This document shows, one piece after another, positions 14,909-22,437 of a stretch of 40,920 bases of DNA (the first letter of the stretch is position 1; the number at the start of each line of letters is the position of its first letter). Position numbers and translations under genes: made by a program. Under the pieces are notes generated by a model, which ran no database searches, was not told where the DNA came from, and saw only the letters and a list, made by a program, of their open reading frames with translations. Source of the DNA: Firmicutes bacterium UBA1393 (lineage in GTDB: Bacteria; Bacillota; DTU025); the NCBI GenBank assembly GCA_002305255.1, contig DBQN01000072.1:813-41732 (forward strand). Direction: 5' to 3'.

Positions 14909-17900
14909 GACCGGTGCGCCTCATCATGCAGGCCTTCGGCGCGTATCCGTCACGCCAGACCGTGGACTTCAGAGAGCTGGGCCAGAGGGGATTCGTGCTC
15001 ATCACGGGGCCCACCGGCTCAGGCAAGACCACAGTGCTTGACGCCATCTGCTTTGCCCTCTACGGCGTGGCCAGCGGTTCAGAGCGCGAGCCGCGCGGCA
15101 TGCGCAGCCACCATGCCGACGCCGCAGTGCCGACCCTGGTGGAGCTGGACTTCACCGTCGGAGGACACCCCTACAAGGTAAGACGGAGTCTTGATCACGA
15201 GGTAGACCGCAGGAAGACCCCGCTCAAGGCCGACGCGACGCTATGGGATATGGAGGGCGCCGACATCGACCGCGAGGGCACGGTGCTCGAGACCGGGATC
15301 ACCAATGTGACCAAGTACGTCTCGTCACTGCTGGGTCTTGCCGACAGGCAGTTCAGACAGGTGATCATGCTGCCGCAGGGGCAGTTCAGGCAGGCGCTGA
15401 CGGCCGACTCCGGCGACAGGCAGGAGATATTCCAGCTGCTCTTTGACACTGAGCGCTACTGCAAGGTGGAAGAGGCCCTGCAAGTGAGCGCGGCGGAGAT
15501 CAGGGCAGAGCTCAAAGATGTGGGTGCTGCCATCCGTGCCGATCTCGGTCGAGTCGGCGCCGGCAGTGAGGAGGAGCTTGACACGATCCTGGCCGCGCAG
15601 GCCGATATGTGCGAGCAGGCGCAGAACGCCGAACGTGCAGCCGCCGAGGCGGCGGCTGCAGCTGATCAAGCCCTCAAGGAGGGCGAGAAGGCCGCCGCGG
15701 TGCACGCCGAGGTTGCCGCCGCCCTGCAGCAGCTGGCTGAGGAGGAGGCAAGGGCTGCCGACATCGACTTGCTAAAGAGTGAGCTAGCGCTGGCTCAGGC
15801 CGCGGCAGCATGCGTGCAGGTGGACGAAGCCCTTCGTGATGCCGATGGTGAGCTGCGGCGTGCAGAGGTCGAACATGAGGAGGCGCTGGCCGCGGCCAAC
15901 GACGCCAGGCTTACACAGGAGACCGCTGCGGTTCAACTCGAGACTGAACGAGGCCCTCAGCGCGCGGCTGCCAGGAGTGCCGCTCAGCGCCTCGTCGTTC
16001 AGCTTGAGCAGCTCAGGGAGGCCGTGCGCCAGATAGAGACGGCCAGAGAGGCTGCGATCATGCGCCGGTCGGAGCTAGACGCTGCGGCCCGCGCCTCGGA
16101 ACAGAGCACTGCGGCGCTTACCGACATAGTCGCGCACAGGAGCAAGCTCGAGAGAGAGCGGGGCGACTGCGCCGTGCTGGCAGCTGGAGCGGCGGCTTTC
16201 GAGCGCGACCTAGAGAACGCCCGTGCGGCACTGGAACGCGCGGCAAAGATTGAGAGTATCATGCGGAAGCTCCGCGTGGCGGAGCGAAAGGCCGAGGCGG
16301 AAGGGGCCGCATCGGAGGCGGCTGTGGCAGGTATGAAAGCGGCCAGAGCACGCCTGGATCAACTCAGAGCCGCCATGACACAGGGGTATGCTGCTGCGCT
16401 TGCATCAGCCCTTACCGATGGCGAGCCCTGCCCGGTGTGCGGCTCGATGGATCATCCCGCTCCGGCGCGCCCCGCTCAAGGTCAGCAACTGGTTACAGAG
16501 GAGCAGCTCGCAGAGGCGGAGCAGGAGGTGACTCAAGCCACCGCCGAGGCAGAGAAGGCGGCGGCGACTTTCGACGCGGCACGGTTGGCCGTGTCGGAGT
16601 TGCGTGGGCAAGCCCAGGCCCTCGAGGAGGCGGGCGGGGCAGCGTCGACGGCTGCCCACACGACTGCCGCGGCAGTTGCCGAGCTCGAGGCGGCGAAACG
16701 CGCCGCCCAACAAGGGCTTGAGAGGGCGAACCGAGCGGCTGCCAGGCTTGTCGAGATCGATGCTGAACTGTCGGCCGTCGCCGAGAAGGTGAGCCAGGCA
16801 GAGCTGGAGCAGAAGAGGTGTGCCGAGGCTCTGATGGAGGCCACCATCAAGAACGCCGCGGCCGATGCCGACCTGGCGGCCCGCTGCGAGCGCGTGCCGG
16901 TGGACCTCAGATCGGCGCAGGCCCTGGGCGATGCGCTGGAGGCGGCCGAGAGGGAGAAGGCCGGGCTTGAAGGTGCGCTGGCTGCTGCTGAGAGCGACCA
17001 CGAGCAGGCATCGAGGGCCCTGGGTGAAGCCGAGTCGGCGCTCAGGGTGGCCGAGGCAAGGCTGACAGGGGCCACGGAGCGGCGCGACACCGCCATTCGA
17101 AAACTTGACGCTGCCGTGAAGAAGGCAGGCTTTCGCGACGTCGATCACTACAGGGAATCGCTGCGCAGCCCTGAGTGGATGGATGAGATCCGCCGCGCGG
17201 TGGCCGACTACGACGCGAAGCTCGTGGCGAGCCGTCGCCGCGCCGCCGCCGCCCAGGCGGCTGCCGAAGGGGTGGCGCGACCTGATATGGATGGCCTGCT
17301 GGCTGCGCGCGCCGCTGCCGTGGAGGCTGAGAGACTTGCCATGACAGCCACGGCACAGGCCAGGGCGCGCCGCGGAGAGCTGGAGAGGGCCGCCGGCATC
17401 CTCAGAGGGCACCTCGATGAGCGCAAGGCGCTGGAAGAGCACTATGCCGTGGCAAACCGTGTCGCAGAGGTAGCGGCCGGAAGGGCGCCGAACAGGCTCG
17501 GCATGAACTTTGAGCGCTTCGTGCTGGCATCCATGCTCGACCAGGTGGCGGAGGCGGCCACAGTGCGGCTGCAGGTGATGAGCAGAGGCCGCTACGTATT
17601 ACGTCGCACCGGTCAGCGCAAGACCGTGCGCAGTAAGGCCGGCCTGGAACTCGAGGTGTATGACAGACACACCGGCAGGGAGAGGGCAGTCTCGACGCTG
17701 TCGGGAGGGGAGGGCTTCATGGCGGCGCTCTCACTGGCCCTCGGTCTATCAGATGTAGTTCAGGCACGCTCTGGCGGGATCCGACTCGACACGATGTTCA
17801 TAGACGAGGGCTTTGGTTCCCTCGACGCCGAAAGCCTTGACCTAGCCATCGACACCCTCATGGATCTGCAGCGCAACGGCGGTCGCCTCATCGGGATAAT

Positions 17901-17994
17901 CTCACACGTGCCTGAGCTGGCGGAGAGGATCGACGCCAGGCTTGAGGTGATTCCCACTGAGAAGGGTAGCCGGGCGCGGTTTGTGGTGGGCTGA
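14905..17994 (+). CDS. sbcC: Exonuclease SbcC (Rad50-like ATPase subunit)
   Basis: The 1029-aa SMC-like ATPase partners SbcD. Walker A is GPTGSGKTT (35-43); the Q-loop region includes QFRQVIMLPQGQF; two long Ala/Glu/Arg-rich coiled-coil arms flank the zinc hook Cys509-Pro-Val-Cys512. The ABC signature LSGGEG starts at 932, Walker B is MFIDEGFGSLD with Asp967-Glu968, and the switch His is in ISHVPEL. Length is standard for bacterial SbcC. The coiled coils are extremely alanine-rich, in keeping with the high GC. It closes the ten-gene block begun by DUF1538, and is followed by a small hairpin (17995-18008). Confidence 0.96.
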   Translation: MRPVRLIMQAFGAYPSRQTVDFRELGQRGFVLITGPTGSGKTTVLDAICFALYGVASGSEREPRGMRSHHADAAVPTLVELDFTVGGHPYKVRRSLDHEVDRRKTPLKADATLWDMEGADIDREGTVLETGITNVTKYVSSLLGLADRQFRQVIMLPQGQFRQALTADSGDRQEIFQLLFDTERYCKVEEALQVSAAEIRAELKDVGAAIRADLGRVGAGSEEELDTILAAQADMCEQAQNAERAAAEAAAAADQALKEGEKAAAVHAEVAAALQQLAEEEARAADIDLLKSELALAQAAAACVQVDEALRDADGELRRAEVEHEEALAAANDARLTQETAAVQLETERGPQRAAARSAAQRLVVQLEQLREAVRQIETAREAAIMRRSELDAAARASEQSTAALTDIVAHRSKLERERGDCAVLAAGAAAFERDLENARAALERAAKIESIMRKLRVAERKAEAEGAASEAAVAGMKAARARLDQLRAAMTQGYAAALASALTDGEPCPVCGSMDHPAPARPAQGQQLVTEEQLAEAEQEVTQATAEAEKAAATFDAARLAVSELRGQAQALEEAGGAASTAAHTTAAAVAELEAAKRAAQQGLERANRAAARLVEIDAELSAVAEKVSQAELEQKRCAEALMEATIKNAAADADLAARCERVPVDLRSAQALGDALEAAEREKAGLEGALAAAESDHEQASRALGEAESALRVAEARLTGATERRDTAIRKLDAAVKKAGFRDVDHYRESLRSPEWMDEIRRAVADYDAKLVASRRRAAAAQAAAEGVARPDMDGLLAARAAAVEAERLAMTATAQARARRGELERAAGILRGHLDERKALEEHYAVANRVAEVAAGRAPNRLGMNFERFVLASMLDQVAEAATVRLQVMSRGRYVLRRTGQRKTVRSKAGLELEVYDRHTGRERAVSTLSGGEGFMAALSLALGLSDVVQARSGGIRLDTMFIDEGFGSLDAESLDLAIDTLMDLQRNGGRLIGIISHVPELAERIDARLEVIPTEKGSRARFVVG

Positions 17995-18008
17995 CCGCAA
18001 CTGTGCGG
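17995..18008 (+). terminator. Small hairpin directly after sbcC
   Basis: CCGCA (17995-17999) pairs with TGCGG (18004-18008) around an ACTG tetraloop, starting at the base after the stop codon. No T-tract follows, so termination activity is uncertain. Confidence 0.25.
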
Positions 18009-18101
18009 TAGTCGGGCCATATGCCCTGGGCGCAATGGGGCTGAGCATGCATATCCTGCAGTGAGTTCAGCACCTACACACATCCCAGGGAGTTGATGGA
18101 C

Positions 18102-19004
18102 ATGGCCATGTTCGGCATGGAGCAGGTGGGTATGCGTCAGGCGCCACCGTCCTGCCCCAACGGGTTTCTATATCAGATTCGGCCGGGCGATACCCTGTGG
18201 GCCATCGCCCAGAGATATGGCACCACGGTCGGCGCGATCCAGGCGGCCAATCCAGGCATCGACCCTAATTCCCTTCGTGTCGCTCAACTGATATGCATAC
18301 CCAGAGCGGCGGGAGGCGGGGGATGCCCCGCGGGCTCGTCTCCATACGTCATCAGGAGCGGCGATACATTCTACGCGATAGCGCAGCGGTCGGGCATAAC
18401 AGTGGCTCAGCTGACTGCTGCCAACCCCGGCGTGAACCCGAACGCACTGCGCATTGGGCAGACTATATGCGTTCCGGGGCGCGCGCCATCGGGCGGAGCG
18501 GCCTGTCCTGCGGGTTCGTCGCCATACGTCATCAGGAGGGGCGATACCTTCTACGCCATCTCCCAGCGTTTCGGACTGACGGTTGCCGCACTGCAGGCGG
18601 CGAATCCGGGGGTCAACCCCAATGCCTTGCAGATCGGTCAGTTGATCTGCATCCCCGGGCGCAGGCCGCCGGCTACGACCGTCAGGTGCTCGACGGTGCT
18701 CAACGCTACTAGCTCGGCTCCCGGCGCCAGCGGGCGAGTATGGCTCGACACAAATTCAGCCGGCAACCTAGAGATCACCGTGTCAGGCTTTGGCCTGCCG
18801 GCGCCATCGACCTTTGGAGGCACGGCTTACGGGGCCAATATCGTGGTAGACGGCACTCAGATATGGGTACCCATGGTTCAAACCGTAGAGGGCAGATGGA
18901 CCGGCACCATTGTGAGACCGCCGGTACCGAACATCGTGGCCCGCGGACGAGTCGGAGTGTATCCCGGCCCGGTCCTCACAGGCCCGCTCGCAGATTGCAG
19001 ATAG
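18102..19004 (+). CDS. Triple LysM-domain protein, possible spore-coat or wall-associated protein
   Basis: The 300-aa protein has three LysM modules (about 22-67, 80-125 and 140-185), each with the pattern RPGDTLWAIAQR or RSGDTFYAIAQR, then AANPG.(D/N)PN..R.(A/G)QxICIP. LysM binds N-acetylglucosamine-containing glycans such as peptidoglycan. Modules two and three open with CPAGSSPYVIR, and each module ends in a conserved ICIP/ICVP Cys. A C-terminal domain of about 110 aa follows, probably beta-rich and unrecognised. There is no signal peptide; in Bacillota such leaderless LysM proteins are often spore coat or cortex proteins like SafA, which is inference here. ATG 18102 is preferred because AGGGAG (18087-18092) lies 9 nt upstream; ATG 18096 is too close. 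Confidence 0.85.
   Translation: MAMFGMEQVGMRQAPPSCPNGFLYQIRPGDTLWAIAQRYGTTVGAIQAANPGIDPNSLRVAQLICIPRAAGGGGCPAGSSPYVIRSGDTFYAIAQRSGITVAQLTAANPGVNPNALRIGQTICVPGRAPSGGAACPAGSSPYVIRRGDTFYAISQRFGLTVAALQAANPGVNPNALQIGQLICIPGRRPPATTVRCSTVLNATSSAPGASGRVWLDTNSAGNLEITVSGFGLPAPSTFGGTAYGANIVVDGTQIWVPMVQTVEGRWTGTIVRPPVPNIVARGRVGVYPGPVLTGPLADCR
18318..18677 (+). repeat. Two 180-nt tandem LysM-coding repeats
   Basis: The second and third LysM modules recur at exactly 180 nt: CCATACGTCATCAGGAG occurs at 18342 and again at 18522, and the flanking codons are near-identical, whereas the first module has diverged. Each unit encodes 60 aa (Cys-rich linker plus one LysM). This suggests a recent in-frame duplication. 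Confidence 0.7.
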
Positions 19005-19025
19005 ACACTGAGCGCGGCGCACGCC

Positions 19026-19040
19026 CGCGGGCTGCCCGCG
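19026..19040 (+). terminator. GC hairpin between the LysM and DUF438 genes
   Basis: CGCGGG (19026-19031) pairs with CCCGCG (19035-19040) around a 3-nt loop, 21 nt after the LysM stop codon. There is no U-tract, so it may act as a weak terminator or an mRNA-stabilising structure. Confidence 0.3.
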
Positions 19041-19070
19041 CTTACCCCAACACAGAAAGGAGACAAGCCT

Positions 19071-20315
19071 ATGAGCATGGCGCACGAAGACGAACGCAAG
19101 AGAGCTCGAGTGGCGCAACTGCGCGAGGTGATCATGGACCTCCACGCCGGCAAGACCGTTGACGAAGTCAGGGCCAAGTTCAAAGAGGTGATCAAGGGCG
19201 TCACCGCTCAGGAGATCTCCGCGATGGAGCAGGCGTTGATGGACGAAGGAATGCCAGTGGAAGAGGTGCAGAGGCTGTGCGACGTCCACGCCAGTGTGTT
19301 CAGTGAGGCACTGGAGTCGCAGGCCGACCCCAGGCAGATGCCTGGTCATCCCCTCAGGCTGTTTGTTGAGGAGAACCGGGCCTTCGAGAAGCTTATCGAC
19401 GGCGAGATCCGGCAGGCCCTTGATGCTTTCCGGGCAGGTGCCGACAATGCCATGGAGCTAGTGGGCCACGTGAACCTACTCTTTGATGTGGACAAGCACT
19501 ACAAGCGCAAAGAAGAGGTGCTCTTTCCGTTCCTTGAGAAGCACGGCGTGTACGGCCCCACCAAGGTGATGTGGGGAGTTGATGATGAGATCCGCGCCGC
19601 GCTCAAGGATGCACGAGCCAGGCTCATGACGGCGGGTGGTTCGGAGCAAGATCGGTCCGCCGCGGCTGACGCGTTGCAGAAGGCCACTGAGAAGGTCAAG
19701 GAGATGATCTTCAAGGAGGAGAAGATCCTGCTGCCCATGGCAGACGAGCACCTCACTGACGATGAGTGGCGCCAGGTGGCGCTGGCATCGCCTGAGATAG
19801 GCTACAGCCTGATCGAACCCGATGACGCCGAGGCATGGATTAGGGGATACGCTGGCCAGGCGACCGGCGCGACCGGCGCGACGGACGCGACTGGTGGCAC
19901 AGGTGCCCCGGCGGCGATTCACCTTCCCACGGGCGTGTTCAGCCTCGAGCAACTCGAACTGATGCTCAACACCTTGCCGGTCGACATCACCTTCGTTGAC
20001 GAGAACGACGCCGTGCGCTATTTCTCAGCATCGCGTGAACGCATATTCACCCGCCCCAGAACCATAATCGGGCGAAAGGTGCACAACTGTCATCCTCCGG
20101 CCAGCGTGCACGTGGTCGAGGGCATCATCGACAGCTTCAGACGGGGCGAGCGTGATGTGGCCGAGTTCTGGATCCACATGGGCCCCAAGTTCGTGTACAT
20201 ACGTTACTTCGCAGTGAGGGATGGGGCCGGGAACTACCGCGGTACTCTCGAGGTCAGTCAGGAGATCAGCGGCATAAAGGCCCTGGAAGGCGAGCGTAGG
20301 CTGCTCGACAAGTGA
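19071..20315 (+). CDS. DUF438-hemerythrin-PAS protein
   Basis: The 414-aa cytoplasmic protein has the three-part layout of the DUF438 family. Residues 13-82 are the DUF438 helical domain (HAGKTVDEVRAKFKEV, then EISAMEQALMDEGMPVEEV). Residues 90-240 are a hemerythrin-like four-helix bundle with His and Glu candidates for a di-iron site (GHPLRLFVEENRAF, HVNLLF, KHYKRKEEVLFPFLEKHG, KEEKILLPMADEH). Residues 290-405 are a PAS domain with the family motif GRKVHNCHPPASVHVVE. A Gly-Ala-Thr linker (264-277) joins the last two. Members are thought to sense oxygen, NO or redox state, but no output domain is seen. AAAGGAG lies shortly before ATG 19071. Confidence 0.9.
   Translation: MSMAHEDERKRARVAQLREVIMDLHAGKTVDEVRAKFKEVIKGVTAQEISAMEQALMDEGMPVEEVQRLCDVHASVFSEALESQADPRQMPGHPLRLFVEENRAFEKLIDGEIRQALDAFRAGADNAMELVGHVNLLFDVDKHYKRKEEVLFPFLEKHGVYGPTKVMWGVDDEIRAALKDARARLMTAGGSEQDRSAAADALQKATEKVKEMIFKEEKILLPMADEHLTDDEWRQVALASPEIGYSLIEPDDAEAWIRGYAGQATGATGATDATGGTGAPAAIHLPTGVFSLEQLELMLNTLPVDITFVDENDAVRYFSASRERIFTRPRTIIGRKVHNCHPPASVHVVEGIIDSFRRGERDVAEFWIHMGPKFVYIRYFAVRDGAGNYRGTLEVSQEISGIKALEGERRLLDK
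19860..19895 (+). repeat. 9-nt tandem repeat coding for the Gly-Ala-Thr linker of the DUF438 protein
   Basis: Four in-frame copies of a 9-nt unit (GCGACCGGC twice exact, then GCGACGGAC and GCGACTGGT) encode Ala-Thr-Gly/Asp repeats. The tract forms a flexible hinge between the hemerythrin and PAS domains, and its copy number is likely to vary between strains. Confidence 0.75.
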
Positions 20316-20355
20316 TCCGGCGCCACTGTTTGCGCTGATGAGGACTGGTGGGAAG

Positions 20356-21168
20356 ATGAGACGAGCCAAATCCGGCCCGAGCGTGCCTGACAGGCAGTAT
20401 GAGGGCTTCTTCGCTGAGTTCTACGACATCCTGCATGGTTCGTACGATGCCGATATCCCGTTCTATCTGGACCTGGCGCGGGCTAATCCAGGCTCCATCC
20501 TGGAGCTGGGCTGTGGTTCGGGCAGACTCCTCCTGCCTCTGGCCGAGGCGGGACACGCGGTCACCGGCATCGACGGGTCGCCCGACATGTTGGCCAGGTG
20601 TTCTGACCGGCTCCTCAACTCGTCGGAGCCGGTCAGGGCACGGGTCAGGCTGGAGCAGGGCGACATGTTCAGCTTCAGCCTCGGCCGCAAGTTCAGGCTG
20701 GTGCTGGCGGCGTGCAACACCATACTGCACTGCGTCACCACAGATCAGCTGCTTGCCCTCATGAGATGCGCGCGTGAGCACCTCGAGCCGGGAGGCTTGT
20801 TCGTAGTCGATTTTAACCTGCCCAACGTCAAGAAGATGCTCGAGGCTGACGGCAACGAGGAGGTGTTCACCATCACCCACCCTGAAAAGGGCACGCGATT
20901 GGTGGACACCTACCGCGCCGACTACGATTTCACGCACCAGGTCGAGACCATTCACATGCGTATCGAGGAGTTCAGCGGAACCACCCTGCTTCGCGTCGCT
21001 GAGAGCTCCACGAGGCGTGCGTTCTACTTTCCCAGAGAGGTGACGCTGGCCCTGCGTTCAGAGGGCTACCGCGTTGTCCGCACCTGGACAGGCTACCGCC
21101 ATGGGCGGCTAGTGGAGTCCACCCGCGATGTCGTCCTTATTTGCCAGCCAGTTCACGATGGCGAGTGA
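20356..21168 (+). CDS. Class I SAM-dependent methyltransferase
   Basis: The 270-aa protein has a Rossmann methyltransferase core: motif I is ILELGCGSGRLLLPLA (about 47-62), then VTGIDGSPDML with the acidic residue that binds the SAM ribose, FSLGRKFRLVLAACNTILH, and HLEPGGLFVVDFN. The C-terminal half is a beta-rich extension seen in small-molecule methyltransferases. The substrate is unknown. ATG 20356 has a nearby GGTGGGA; ATG 20338 is an in-frame alternative without a ribosome site. The 3' end overlaps the convergent gene 21109-21597 by 60 nt. Confidence 0.85.
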   Translation: MRRAKSGPSVPDRQYEGFFAEFYDILHGSYDADIPFYLDLARANPGSILELGCGSGRLLLPLAEAGHAVTGIDGSPDMLARCSDRLLNSSEPVRARVRLEQGDMFSFSLGRKFRLVLAACNTILHCVTTDQLLALMRCAREHLEPGGLFVVDFNLPNVKKMLEADGNEEVFTITHPEKGTRLVDTYRADYDFTHQVETIHMRIEEFSGTTLLRVAESSTRRAFYFPREVTLALRSEGYRVVRTWTGYRHGRLVESTRDVVLICQPVHDGE

Positions 21169-21597
21169 TGATACAGCCACCCGGTTTACATCGAGCAGCA
21201 ACTCGCCGGGGCTGACTGTGATGCCCGCCAGATCCACGGCTGACAGCACCCCAGTGCCTGCGACCTCGAGATCTACATCTACAGTGGAAGACCCCATGTA
21301 CGCCACTCCCGGCGGGAATCTGGATGACATCATCCCGAGGGCCATGTCAATGCTGAGTGGGCCCAGCCCCAGCTGGCCGCTGACCCTGAAACGCAGGTGC
21401 GAGCGGTAAACGCCCATAGGTTCTAGCTGAAGACGCGGGTTGAGCACCATCGGTGACCTGACGGCTGCGTCAAGATAGATGCCCCCCTCAAGCAGGCGAA
21501 GCTCTCGGAGCTGAACGTCGCCGTTTCTTGTGAGAGCAGTGACGGCGTCGCGGATCTCGCCTTCAGAGATGCGGATGCGGGTTCCCTCGATTATCAT
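21109..21597 (-). CDS. Hypothetical protein, LmeA/DUF2993-like beta-rich domain
   Basis: The 162-aa protein has alternating hydrophobic strands and a mid-section (LRFRVSGQLGLGPLSIDMAL) that resembles DUF2993/LmeA proteins, a BPI-like lipid-binding family; the match is weak by eye. No signal peptide or membrane helix is seen. The start is set at ATG 21597 because GGAGG lies about 9 nt upstream. The frame stays open to 21687 and that extension contains a CPAC pair, so a longer product with a Zn-knuckle-like N-terminus is possible. The gene is convergent with the methyltransferase gene (60-nt overlap) and divergent from the thioredoxin-like gene. Confidence 0.6.
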   Translation of the reverse strand: MIIEGTRIRISEGEIRDAVTALTRNGDVQLRELRLLEGGIYLDAAVRSPMVLNPRLQLEPMGVYRSHLRFRVSGQLGLGPLSIDMALGMMSSRFPPGVAYMGSSTVDVDLEVAGTGVLSAVDLAGITVSPGELLLDVNRVAVSSLAIVNWLANKDDIAGGLH

Positions 21598-21673
21598 GGG
21601 CTCGACCTCCACTGGCAAGTAGTTATTTCTGTCACATGCAGGGCACGAGAAGGAATGCGCTCGATGTGGGAGA

Positions 21674-21706
21674 AGTTTAGCCTCCATATGCTACACGGAG
21701 GTAACT
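21674..21706 (+). promoter_or_regulatory. Hairpin that can sequester the ribosome site of the TlpA-like gene
   Basis: CCTCC (21681-21685) pairs with the ribosome site GGAGG (21697-21701) across an 11-nt loop. The stem extends through A-T and AGTT/AACT (21674-21677 with 21703-21706) with two single-base bulges. ATG 21711 lies 9 nt after GGAGG. Translation could thus be gated by RNA folding. Confidence 0.4.
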
Positions 21707-21710
21707 GTAG

Positions 21711-22247
21711 ATGACAAGGTTCGCGAAACTCACCGGGGTAGTCCTGTTGGCACTCCTTCTGGCTGTCGCCGGGGCACCCATAGGCCAGTCGGCAATGAAG
21801 ATAAGCACCCCCGAAGCCCTGATCGGGCGCAATTCGCCGATATTCAACATGAAGACCGTCGACGGCAAGCAATACGGCCTCAGGGATGAGCCCGGATACG
21901 TCTATGTGCTGGAGTTCTGGACAATATCCTGTGCCTCCTGTAAGGCCGTGCCGCCCGTGTTTCAGCAGATCCACACGGAGTACGCGGCCAAGGGCGTCAG
22001 GGCCGTCGGCGTCAACATTGCCGACACGCCTGCCGCGATCAAGCGCAACGTGCAGACGGGAGGCTACACCTTCGATCAAGTGGCCGACCAGTCCGGCACC
22101 GTGACTAACCTGTTCAAGATATACGCCACTCCCACAATCATAGTCATCGACAGGAAAGGCGTCGTGCGCGATGTCATGATTGGCCTGGGCGTCAACTGGT
22201 CTACGCGCCTCACCAATCTCGTCGCTACGCTCGTAGCGGAGCAGTAG
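21711..22247 (+). CDS. TlpA/ResA-like thiol-disulfide redoxin, exported
   Basis: The 178-aa protein starts with a hydrophobic segment (about 8-22) that could be a cleaved signal peptide or membrane anchor. The thioredoxin fold has active-site Cys74-Ala-Ser-Cys77 within FWTISCASCKAVPP and cis-Pro142 in ATPTIIVID. The usual WCxxC tryptophan is replaced by Ser before the first Cys. It should act outside the cytoplasmic membrane as a disulfide reductase or electron shuttle. GGAGG (21697-21701) sets the ATG. Two redox genes follow within 4 nt and by overlap, so it probably exchanges electrons with them. Confidence 0.9.
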   Translation: MTRFAKLTGVVLLALLLAVAGAPIGQSAMKISTPEALIGRNSPIFNMKTVDGKQYGLRDEPGYVYVLEFWTISCASCKAVPPVFQQIHTEYAAKGVRAVGVNIADTPAAIKRNVQTGGYTFDQVADQSGTVTNLFKIYATPTIIVIDRKGVVRDVMIGLGVNWSTRLTNLVATLVAEQ

Positions 22248-22251
22248 TCCC

Positions 22252-22437
22252 ATGGGCAATGCGCGCCTCAATCGCATCACTCGGAACATGACGCGCGTGC
22301 CCGCGGGCACGCGCCTATCCTGGATACTGGTGGCACTAGGAATCGCGCTCCTGATAGCAGGCGGTTTCGTGGGCGACTACGGGGTCATCCTTGCCAACGC
22401 GCGCACGATATGCCTGTCATGCATGGGGATTCAGTGA
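22252..22437 (+). CDS. CD1871A-type small CXXC-motif membrane protein
   Basis: This 61-aa protein has one membrane helix (about 23-40) and ends in Cys54-Leu-Ser-Cys57-Met-Gly-Ile-Gln. A short protein with one helix and a C-terminal CxxC(I/M)GI tail matches the CD1871A family of Bacillota, known mainly from gene context next to thioredoxin-like and NapH-like proteins, as here. It starts 4 nt after the redoxin gene, and its TGA overlaps the proposed GTG of the next gene (GTGA). The tail could be a disulfide relay at the membrane surface. Its function is not established. Confidence 0.8.
   Translation: MGNARLNRITRNMTRVPAGTRLSWILVALGIALLIAGGFVGDYGVILANARTICLSCMGIQ

Noticed and set aside
16405..17442. 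345-codon frame antisense to sbcC
   Set aside because: Mirror frame produced by the alanine-rich coiled-coil codons; sbcC motifs on the plus strand are complete.
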